DNA of 64,000 nucleotides, taken from Pyropia yezoensis (lineage: Eukaryota; Rhodophyta; Bangiophyceae; Bangiales; Bangiaceae). Positions 11,036-21,400 of this stretch are shown in pieces. The notes beneath the pieces were generated by a model, which worked only from the letters and a program-made list of their open reading frames with translations, was not told where the DNA came from and searched no databases. Position numbers and translations under genes: made by a program. Within the stretch, counting starts at the first letter, position 1; each line of letters opens with the position of its first letter. The stretch spans positions 14,251,777-14,315,776 of the forward strand of contig CM020619.1 of assembly GCA_009829735.1 (NCBI GenBank). The letters run 5' to 3'.

Positions 11036-13183
11036 TCATACAATGAGGAACCGCATGACGTCCACCAGAGCCACAACCCCATCCAGGCGGCCCGCCGCAT
11101 CCACCGAGAACAGCGTCTGGTGGCCCGTCGAGCGGAAGCGCTCGAGGACGTGCCCGAGGCTCTCGCTGCGGCTGCATGTCGCCAAGCTCCACCCCACCGG
11201 CCGGCGCGTAGCCATGATGTCGCGGACGCGGCCAGACAAGGGGAACGCCGCGCCAGGCGGCGGCCTCTCCCGCGTTGGCGCAACGGTAGAGGCGGGGCTC
11301 TGTGACGACGACGCGGCGTCGTGAGAGGTCACTACGTCGTCGAGCGCACTCGTGGACTGCGACGGTTCGTCAGACGTCGCACCGCCATCCGGCGACACCG
11401 ATTGGTCCTTGAGCAAGACGTCGGCAAAGAGGCGCAGCAGGTCCGACGCAGAGAAGACCTCAATAACAGCGCCCGCATCGTCCACGACGGGCACTACCGT
11501 TAGCCTCCACTGGTGCAGGGTTGACACAGCGGCGCCGACAGAGTCCCAAGCGCCCACTGACGCGATGCCGTGGAACGTGCCAATACCGAGCTGACCAATG
11601 GAATAGGACAGCAGGCCCGAAGAGCCACCCCCAGTGCCACCACCACGACCCGCCACAGAACAGGGGCGCCCAGATGCAAGCACCGGAGACAGCATCCCAG
11701 CGTCCCCCACGCCACTTGCCGGGCTGGTCACGCCACACGCCGGTGAGTTGCCGCACGAAGAAGTCGTCATGCCGTGCGCGTCGCCCATCCGCCGCCGACG
11801 CCGAGGCGGCGGGGACGTCGACATCGACGGCGCTGCTGATCCACATCGGTGCGGCGTCAGGAGCAGTGACTGTAGCATGTCCGTGTGAACAAAGGTCAGC
11901 ATTGCCCGCGGGCACAGCACCGCCACAGCACCGTCCGTCACCGCATCTACAAGGGCGAGGTGGTAGGACGGCGCCTGGAGCAAGGCGCGGCTGGCAGTAA
12001 GAAGGGACACGTCCGCAGACACGTGCAAAAAATCTTCATTGCCGTCTTCCCCTCCGGAAACGTCACTGCACGCTCCGCCATAGGCTGCGCGGGGGAACGG
12101 AAACGGGGCGCAAGACATAGCAGCCGAGTGTGCAGCAACAACAAGAAGAGGTGTATGAATGCGCAATGAGAAGGTCAATATACACGTGCATCAATGGGGG
12201 AACAGTATATCAGTCTCTCCTAAGGCCCATGCGCAGCAACAGAGGCGTCTGAACATACCTTGCTTCCAGGAAGCAACCGTGTGCAGCGATAACGTGGCAA
12301 CGATTCTCTGCTCAGGCACCCGACCGAGAAGGTCGGCCACACAGTCGACCAGATCGATGACGGTCAACGTCCCGACCAACCGGTCAGCTGGCGAGTCGAG
12401 CACCATAGCAACTCGCTTGTCTGTCATATGAACAAATAGGGAAGGAACCAAGTCAATATTCAACCACAGCATCGCAAGCGCCCCAAACAAGAGAGCAGAA
12501 CAACGGGAGAAAGTAGGAGGGCGAGACAAGTCAGAGGCATGGTACGATTGATTGAAGGCCCGCTGCACCTCACCTCCGATCGACAGCGCACGAGGTACGA
12601 AAGTTACAGATCCAGGACGACCAAAGAAGCGAGACAGAAACAGAAACACAAAGTGAGATGGAAGAGACAGATACACACGCACCCGACGTACTGTGTTCGG
12701 CGAGCGCACAAAACGCATGCCCCAGCTGCAAGCTCTGTTCTACAATCACCACAACTCCATCATCGGGCACCAGCACGTGTGCTGGGTGGCGATCCAGAAA
12801 GCCAACCAGCTCAGAACGCGCCGACGCCACCACGGGTGGGCGCGGCCCCAGTGGCGGTACTTCCGAATGGGCAGCGTGCGGCGGCGGCGCCAGCGGCAGC
12901 GCCGTCGTCGAGCGCCCCGCGACCGCCTCAAACCGCTGCACCGATGACGCGGTGGCCGCGTGACTGGACCAGTCCCCCGTTGGTGGAGAGGGCGGGAACT
13001 GGGGCGGCGTGGGCGGGAGGTGGTAGTAGGCCGCTGCGGCGGCCGCTGCCGCCGCCGCCGCCGCTGCCTGCTGCTTATGCAGCTGCCGCTGGAAGTGGTA
13101 GGAAAAGTAGGGGTCTTGGTCAGTCTGGTGCGGCTGCGGCTGCGGCTGCTGCGGTGGCTGGGGCTGGCGCATATGCCCAACAA

Positions 13184-13218
<35 letters not shown>

Positions 13219-13940
13219 TGTTGCTGCTGCTGTTGCTGCGACTGCTGCAGCTGCGGTTGCTGCTGCTGTTGCTGCTGTTGCGACGACGGATGCGCATTGA
13301 CATCGTAGAAAAAAGGCTGCAGATGCGGCGAGTAGGGAGGCAGTGGTGGAAGGGGCGCAGACACTGCTGGAAAATACCCCGCCGCGGGAGCCGCGTGCAC
13401 CTGCGCGTGCAGCTCGTGGCTGCCATACGGGGGGCTGTAGCGGCCGGTCAGGTGCAAGGAATCAGGAGCAGAGGTGCCACCAGGGGCGGCCGATGACAAG
13501 GGCGACGCCCCAAACGCCATTGGTGAAACGTTGTACGTGCCCGATAGCTGCTGAGCCGTCGCGTACTCCTCCGACGAGTGGAAACCCGATGCCTGATGGC
13601 CCACTGGGGAAAACGGCCGCCGGTGACCGTTGAGGTGCTGCTCCCCATTGCGCAGCTGCTGTCGCCGACGATGTTGTTGTTGTTGCTGCTGCTGCTGCTG
13701 CGACGACAGGTGTTGATAGTGTGCTGGGAGCGCCGCGTGATGAGAGCGCTGCTGCTGCTGCTGCTCATAATGAAGTCCTGCCCCCCCCGCGGACAGGCCC
13801 GGTGACATACGCATGTCAATGTCCCCATCCCCGCCCAAAAAGGGCGACGTCGCACTACCCACTCCACCCCAGTGAGCCCCGCCCCGCGTCCCCGCTACCC
13901 CATCAAACGCGCCCCCCCCCCCCCCTCCACCTCTCCTCAT
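11036..13940 (-). CDS. AMPK/SnRK1 gamma subunit (SNF4-type), polyQ N terminus
   Basis: Regulatory nucleotide-sensing subunit of the AMPK/SNF1/SnRK1 kinase. Three exons, 13940-12692, 12420-12259 and 12084-11036, use donors GTACGT and GTATGT, and all junctions are phase 1. The product is 819 residues. Exon 1 gives a Gln/His/Pro-rich, probably disordered N terminus (about 1-370), then GFLDRHPAHVLVPDD and HAFCALAEH, which join exon 2 to make CBS1 with the same spacing as human gamma1. CBS2 is at about 489-540, CBS3 (SIGQLGIGTFHGIA) at about 629-694 and CBS4 at about 759-819. The residues matching the four ligand-contacting positions of gamma1 are all present: Asp in LTVIDLV, Arg in LCPRAML, Asp in SASDLL and Asp in LVDVM. 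Ser/Gly-rich insertions of about 60-85 residues separate CBS2, CBS3 and CBS4. Unlike plant beta-gamma proteins, no carbohydrate-binding domain is seen at the N terminus. ATG 13940 is the first in-frame ATG. Confidence 0.88.
13185..13281 (-). repeat. CAG/CAA repeat coding polyglutamine
   Basis: A near-pure run of CTG/TTG on + encodes a Gln tract of about 30 residues, with scattered interruptions, in exon 1 of the AMPK gamma gene. Shorter Gln tracts lie near 13675-13702 and 13750-13766. CAA codons mixed with CAG make the tract less prone to expansion than a pure repeat. Confidence 0.9.
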
Positions 13941-15405
13941 CACCCCTCGCCCCTGCTATCGGCCACGTGCTCCTTGATGCACGGGAGAGGTGGATGGCCG
14001 CCGCTATGGGGGGAAGGGAGGAGGAGAGCAAAGGGAGGAGGGGCGGGCGCGGGGGCGGGGGAGGCGGCCGCCGCGACGGCGGCAGAGGCGTGCCGGGGCG
14101 TTTCCACCGCGGCGCTGGCCTTGTGACACCCTCAGAACTGCAGCAGACCTGCGCGTGGGTGAGCTGTTCAGTAACGAAAAACACCTTAGTGTTTCTCGGA
14201 CGAGCTCGTCATCCGCCACGGTGGGGGCCCGCGGTGGCGGCCCGCGTGGCCGCGCATGTCGAGCGGAGAGGTCACACCCGATGCACGCGCTCAAGGGGAG
14301 GAGGTGGCAAGGTGCGCATTCCCTCACGCCGTCAAGGACAGACCTGGCATGCGACACGACTTGAATTGCAACTATACATTTATAATGCATTCCGATTGTA
14401 AATACACCTCTGTCAGTATTCGACGGTGTGAAGGGGGCCACCACGAGTATGGCGTGCAAAATGAGCATCTCACGAGGAGCTGAGGACAGTTGACCAACCC
14501 GACTTACCAGGAGTTGTTAACATTATTGTTGGCTTGCCCGTGGACTCAACAAGGTCAAAGCGTGAACTTGCTTAAAAGAGTGCGTTTACTATGTCCATGA
14601 CTCCTTGTATTTTCTTAGTCATATAACTGTATTTACTTCATGACAAGTGGATGCGCAAGCCTCGTTGCCGTGTCCGTGGATGCGCAAGCACTTTGCCGTA
14701 TGCATCACTCGCCACACACATTAGCACTTGCAATACCTAGTGCTTTAGGCTCGGGGATCTATGCAATCACCTGGCGTTTTTTTATTATTCAGGATGTTAT
14801 TTGAAAACATGATTGGACGGACTTGTGACGGAGCAGAGGCCGCACCAAGAAGGCGAGCGGTGTTCGTAGACACGGAGCCACGTCCGTCCGTAAATAGATG
14901 TACCTATACTGATTCTGTATTCCTTAACAAAAAACCCACTCGAGGCAAGGGCGGCGCATGGCAGCAGAGGACAGGAGTACATAGATAGGTATGTTTCGCA
15001 CAGACGAGCTAGACACATCCCTGGCTGGTGTGCGCCCACAGGGGATCGGCGAAAGGGGCTCATGAGAAGAGAGGGAGAGACTGCATGCAGTTAAGCGGCG
15101 GGGAGGTTGTGCAGGAAACCCGGAGTATGTAGTTCACGCAAAACGACAAAAAAAGAGAGGGAAGAAAAAGGGAGAAGTCGCGCAAAAAAGACACAGGAAC
15201 CCACAGACGCACACGCAAGCAAAAAAAAAAATACGACAGAGCCACAACAGCGACAGACGACACGTAAATAGGAAAAAGAAGCAAGAAGAAAAAAATACGA
15301 GCATCCCCACGGACTCGCGGACCCACAGGTCGGTCAGACAGTGGCGGCACGACGGTGGCCCCCCCGCACACCGACGCCCTCCACCTCCCCCCCAACACCC
15401 CACAC
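13941..15405. other. Intergenic between AMPK gamma and the coiled-coil gene
   Basis: The first 400 bp are GC-rich and lie upstream of AMPK gamma. The part from 14350 to 15300 is clearly richer in A and T and holds the 3' flank of the coiled-coil gene. A 14-base direct repeat, GTGGATGCGCAAGC, occurs at about 14647 and 14678. A long A-rich purine stretch at 15120-15300 may belong to the 3' untranslated region. No gene is supported. Confidence 0.5.
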
Positions 15406-18400
15406 TCAGCGCCGCTTGCCCCCCCCGAGCATGCGCAGGACAACGCCGACGCCGCCGACGAGCACCCCCCCCACGGCGAGCGACTTGGAGTGTACCGCCA
15501 CCGCCGACCTGTTGGACCGCGTCGAGCACGCCGACACGGCCGACGTGCCCGACTCGGAAAGGCGCCGCGTGTCGGCGCCCACGTCGGCACCGGCACCGCC
15601 CGAGCCCTCCTCTCCCGCTGTCGACGGCGTCGTCGACCGCGGTGCAGACGCGTCGGGCGGCACGTCCACTGCCGGCGCGAGAGTCAGGGCGCGGAGCGCC
15701 TTGGCTGCTGCGGCTGCCTCCGCCGGGCTCCCCGCAACCAGGCGCTGGAGGAGGTGCATCTGGTCGGCAAGCGCCGCCATCTGCGCGTCGGCCTTTTCCT
15801 TGGCCGCCGCCGCACCCGCGGTGATGGCGGCTGCCTCGGCGCGGGCGGCTTCAAGCTCGGCACGAAGCTTGGCCTCGGTCCGCGCCGCGTCGTCGAGGCT
15901 GTTACGTGCCTCCCACAGCGCGTACGACGCGGCCTTGCCGTCGGCGCCAGCCGCCTCGACGGCCGCCTCACAACGGCGGCGTGCGTCGGCGGCCGCCGCG
16001 TCGGCAGCCGCCGCGCGGTCACGGGCGGCGGCGACTGCAGCCTCGGCCTCAGCCAGCTGTGCGGGCAAGTCCCCGACGGTGGAGCGGGCAGCGGCGACAG
16101 CCGCATCAGCCGCCGCAGCCGCGTCGGCCGCGGCGGTGGCGCGCGCCGTCGCCGCGTCGCGCGCCTTTTCCGCGGCGCCAACGCGAGCGTGGAGGCGGGC
16201 AGTCTCGGCCATCGCCGCGTCCACGCGGGCGCGCGTCGCAGTCGCTTCCGCAGCACGGTCGGCGCGCACCCGCGCCGCGGCGGCCGCAGCGGCAGCGTCC
16301 TGCTCCGACGCCGCCACGGCCGCGGCTGCCTCGGCCTCGGCCGCCGCCAGACGGCCCGCCGCCGCCCCGGCCGCGGCGCGCGTGTCGGCCAGAAGCGCCT
16401 CCAGGCGGGCCGCCTCGTCATCCGCGGCGGCCCGCTCCACAGCGGCGGCCTCGACCTCGGCGGCCGTCATGTCGCGCTGCTTGGCCGCGGCGGCCGCGTC
16501 CGCGACTGCTGTCGCGGCGCGGGCCTCGGCGTCGACCAGCGCCGCCTCAGCGACAGACACCGCGGCCTCGGCCGCCACCGCAGCGTCAGCATCGGCGTCC
16601 GCGTCCGCGGCGGCCGCCGCCGCCTGCGCACGGTGGCGATCCAGGTCCACCCGCGCAGCCGAGGCGTCTGCCTCAGCGTCACGCCGTGAGGCTGCCGCCT
16701 CGGTGGCTGCCGCTTCCGCCTCAGCGGCCGCCGCCTTCGCTGTCGTCACCTTGTCGCTGAGGCGTGACGCCTCAACCACGGCGGCGGCCGCATCGCGTGT
16801 GGCCGCAGCTGCCCCGTCCGCCGCCTGAGCAGCCTCCTTCCGGAGGCGGTCAGTCGTCGCCACCGCCTCACGGGCAGTCTCGCCCGCAGCGGCCCAGCCC
16901 GCTTCAGCGGCCGCTATCCGCGCAATCGCCGCATCACGGTCCGCCTCGGCAGCAGCCCGCGCGGCGGTGGCGGCCGCCAGGGTCAACCGCGACTCGCGCA
17001 ACGCCGACTCTGCAGCAGCAGCGTCGTCCACGGCGGCAGACTGGTCGGCTGCCCGGTGGGCGGCCTCAGACTTGGCGTCTGACAGCTCCCGCGACGCCGC
17101 CAAGGCTGTTGCCGCAGTGGCGGCAACGGCCGCGACCGAGCGCGCCAGCCCCGCGGCCGCCTCATCAGACCGAGCGGCCAGGAAGGACACGAAGTCTGCC
17201 TCGCTCAGCGCCGTGTCCGCGTCGGCCGACACGGCGGCAAGCTCTCCCTGCCGCGCCTCCAGCGCGGCACGCGCATCGTCCAGGCGCTTGGCAGAGGCCA
17301 CCAGCTCAGCCTCGCAGGTCGCTACCGCTGCGCCAAGCACATTGCCGGCCGCCCGCTCAACCGCGAGCGTCTCAGTGAGAGCCGCAGAGCCCGCCTCAAC
17401 AGCACTTGCCTTCGCCTCGAGATGCGCCAAGTTGGTCTGCAGGCCCGCCAGAGACTGGCGTGCCGCGTCGGCACCCGCCTCGGCGTCGCGGGCGGCGGAC
17501 TTCGCCGCCACTGCCCCGCGGCGGCTGCGCAACGCGCGTGCCTCAGCCGCCTTCACGCGGTCAACGGCGGCGGCGGCTGCGGCACGAGCAGAGATCGTTG
17601 CCGCCCGCTCAGAGTCGAGGCTGGCCGACGCCTCAGCCGCAGCGGCTTCGGCCGCTGCGCGGCGTTCAGCTGCCGCCTCGGCGGCGGCCACGGCGGCTGC
17701 CTCTCGACGAGAGGCCGCCTCAGCTTCAGCAGCCGCCGCTGTGGCGGCCGTGGCCATTTGGCACGCCGACGCCTCAGCAGCAGCGGCGGCAGCAACCGCC
17801 TCGTCCCGCTCCGCCACAAGGCTCGTGCTGCGCTCCGACGCTGCCGCCAACCGCGCGTCGCGGTCCCGCAGAGCCGCCGTCGCGGCTTCAGCCTTCGCAG
17901 TCGCAGCGTCCCGCTCGGCCGCCGCGTCGCGAGCGGCCTTCGTAGATGCATCAGCCGCTTCGATCGCGGCCGTCGCCTTTGCGGAGGCCGCCGCCAGTTC
18001 TTCCACCAGCGAGGCGTTCGCAGCAGCAGCCGCCGCAGCTCCATCGGCCGCAGCCGTCGCCGCTGCCACTGAACGGTCGCGGCGGTCTTCCCCCTCGTCC
18101 GCTGCGGCGCGGGCTGCGGCAGCAATCGCCTCGACCTCTGCAGTGCGCGCAACAGCAGCGGCGGTTGCCGCTTCAGCGTCGCGCAGCTGCGCCTCGATCG
18201 CGGCAAGACCCTCCTCGGCAGCCACGCGCGCCGCACGCTGGGCGGTCAGCTCAGCAGCGGCCGCCTCGGCGCGCGCCTCTGCGTCGCTCGCTGTGGCCTG
18301 CGCGGCAGTCGCGTCGGCGGTGAGACGATCCAAAGCGGCGGTGGCGGCGCCCAGCTCCCCGCGAGCAGCAGCCAAGTCCGCCGTCGCGTTGTCACGGCGC

Positions 18401-21400
18401 CGTTCCGCGTCGGCACGGCTGGCAACAGCCGCGTCCAGCTGCTGACGGACAGCTGTAAGCGCCGCCGCCGCCTCGGACGCTGCCGCTGTTTGCGAAGCGC
18501 CAGTGGCCGTCGAGTCAGCGGCCGTTGCCTCGGCGGCCGCGACGCGCTGCCGCGCCGCCTCGAGTTCCGCATGGGCAGCCGCGACTGCCGCCTCGGCAGC
18601 CGCCCGCCCGGCGGTAGCGTCGCCCAGGCGGTCGCCCGCTGAACGAACATCTAGGGCCAGCGCCTCGGCGGCCGCTTCCGCGCCCCGAAGGGCATCGCGC
18701 AGCCCTACTGCCGCAGCCTCGGCCTCGCACGCAGCCAACCGCTGGGCGGCCGCCTCTGCAGTCGCGGCCGCCTCAGCCGCCACGGACGCGGCGGCCGCCT
18801 CGCTGTCGGCCGCAGCACGAGCCAGAAGCTCGTCGCGCGACGCGGCCAGCGCCGTGGTGCGCTCGGCAGCCTCGGCCACAGTCGCCCGCAGTCGCGTAGC
18901 CGTCGCCTCTGCCTCGGCTGCAGCCGCCTGGTGATCGGCCACCTGTGCAGTCGCCTCCGCCGCCCGCTGCTCGGCCGCTGCCCGGGCGTCCGCGGCAGCG
19001 ACCAACTGCGTCTCAAGCGTTGCCGCCTCGGCGGCAAGCGTGTCAAGACGCGACCACAGCGCCGCCGCTTCCGCGTCGGCATCGGCTTGGCGCGCCGCTG
19101 CCGCCTCTGCCGCAGCCTCAACCGCCTTGAGAGCCCGCGCCGCATCCGCGCGATCCGCCTCGGCAGCAGCGCGTGACTGCGCTACCGCCGCCAAATCTGC
19201 CTCGAGGTGGTCTGCCCGCTCCAGCGCCGACCCTGCCCGCGCCTCGGCTGCGGCCGCGACCGCCTCGGCGGCCGCCGCACGGGCGCGGGCGGCCTCTAGG
19301 TCTGGACCCTGCGCGAGAAGGGCAGACTCAGCCGCTGCCGCCGCCTCACCCGCAGCTGCCGCCCTGGCTTCGGCAGCAGTGCAGTCGGCAGCTGCCTTTT
19401 CAGCCGCCGCCGCGGACGCAGCAGCAGCCTCTTGAGCTCGCTCGGCCTGGACGGCCAGCGCCGTTGCGCGCTCGTTGGCTGACGCGGCTTCTGCTTCGGC
19501 CGTGTCACGCTCCGACGAGGCCGACGCCGCGCGCGAAGCAGCAGCAGCTTCACCCGCCACCGCTGCGGCCCGCTCTCCGTCAACCTTGCGAAGGGCATCC
19601 AGGGTGGCAGCCTCTGCCGCTTGCGACGTGGCAAGCTGGGCTGCCAGCCCATCGGCGCGGGCGGTGAGCGCATTGGCCTCCGACCTCAGGCGAGCGCTCT
19701 CCACCTTGGCCGCCGCAGCAGAGGCGGCCGCCTCGAGCAGCGCCTCCCGCTCAGCCTCGTAGCCCGCTACCGCCGTAGTCAAGTACTCGGAGCGCGCCTT
19801 GGCACGTGACGCTGCAGCGACCGCGGCGGTGCGGGCTGCTTCAGCCGCCGCCAGCTCGTCAGTCGCGTTGGTCGCCACCTCCCGAGCCGACCGAAGCGTC
19901 TCCTCAAGGCGGCTCGCACGGCTGACCGCAGCGTCAGACGTAGCGCGCGCGTCGGCAAGGCGCTCCTCAGATGTACGCGCCTCAGATTCTGCGGCACGCA
20001 CCTGCCGAGCAAGCTCCTCACGCTCATCAGCGGCCGCCTCGGCCGCAGACGTAGCAGTGGCAAGCGCCTTCCGAAGGGCAGCCGCTTCCTCCCGCGCCGC
20101 TACCGTAGAGGTATCGGAGCGGGAAAGAGAGGCGCGGAGCTCGAGGGTAGCAACCTCAGCCGCCCCCGCGCGCGCTTCAGCTGCCGTCACCGCCTTCCGG
20201 AGGGTCTCAGCACGGGAGAGGGTGCGCTCCACTTCCGCAAGCAGCTCTGTTTCCGTCGCGGCAGCATCCCGGCGCGCCGCTGCCAGCCTCGCCTCGGTAC
20301 TCGCGAGCGCCCGCTCGGCCGCGGCAGCGTCAGACTGGCCATCCTTCATCCGCGCAGTGGCAGCCTTCAGCTCCCGCTCCCGCAGACGAAGTGCGTCCTC
20401 AGCCTCTTCAGCGCGGCGGCTCATCGCCGCCACCTCGGCAGCAGCCTCCTTCTTGATCCCCTCCGCGTCGCGGGCTGCAGCCTCGGCAGCGGCAGCAAGG
20501 CGTGCCTTGGTAGCGTCCACTTCGGCAGCGAGCGTTGCCTTCTCGGCGGCCGCCCCTGCCGTGGCCTTTGCCAGGGCAGCGCGCGCTTCGTCAAGCGCTA
20601 CTGCCAGCCCAGCCTGCTCTTCAGCCGCGGCCGCAGCAGCGGCAGCGCGCTCTTCCTCGGCCTCGACGCGCACGCGCTCGCCGGCTCGGCGGGCAGCCTC
20701 GAGCTCTTTGCGAGTCGAAGCCAGCGCCGCCAGCGCCGCGTCCCGAGCCGACGTTGCCGCATCGGTTGCAGCGGTAGCCGCCGACACGTCGGCTGCGCGT
20801 GCGGCGGCGGCTGACTCGGCGTCCGTGGCTACGGCCTCGGCGTCGGCCAACGCGGCGGCCGCCGCCTCATCGTCACCAGCCATGTCCGTGACCGACGAGG
20901 CCGACGCAGCCCCGTCTGTGATGGACGAGTCCGCGTCGCCGCAACCAGCTGAAGACGTTGACCGACCACGCAACAACAAGGAAGACGATGAGTGGGGCGA
21001 TGACCTGGAGGTGAGGATAGCCAACCGGGAGGTAAGGGCGTCAAGCTCAGCCTGGCGCCGACTGGCCGCCTCCTCCGCCTTAGCCGCCTTGGCGGTGGCC
21101 GCGCCAAGGCGCTCCCGCTCCGCCGCCAGTCGCTTATCGGCAGCGCTGGCACAAGCAGCAGCCTTCTCCGCACGTGCCGTCGCAGCGGCCAGATCCGCCT
21201 CGACAGCTGCGACGGTAGAGCGGGCGGTGGAGAGGGCGGCGCCCAGCTCGTCGGCCTCGCGGGCCTTCTCGGCCAGGGCCGCCTGCGCAGCGCTCCACTT
21301 GGACCGAAATGCTGCCGCGCGCTCGTCCTTGCGGGTGACTTCGGCCGCCGCGGTGGCCGCGTCGCGCTGTGCGGCGCGCAAGGACGCGTCCAGGTGGGAC

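Noticed and set aside
12570-13940. A separate polyglutamine gene upstream of a CBS-domain gene
   Set aside because: Its C-terminal FLDRHPAHVLVPDD and HAFCALAEH are the first half of CBS1 and join exon 2 in phase, so it is exon 1 of the AMPK gamma gene.
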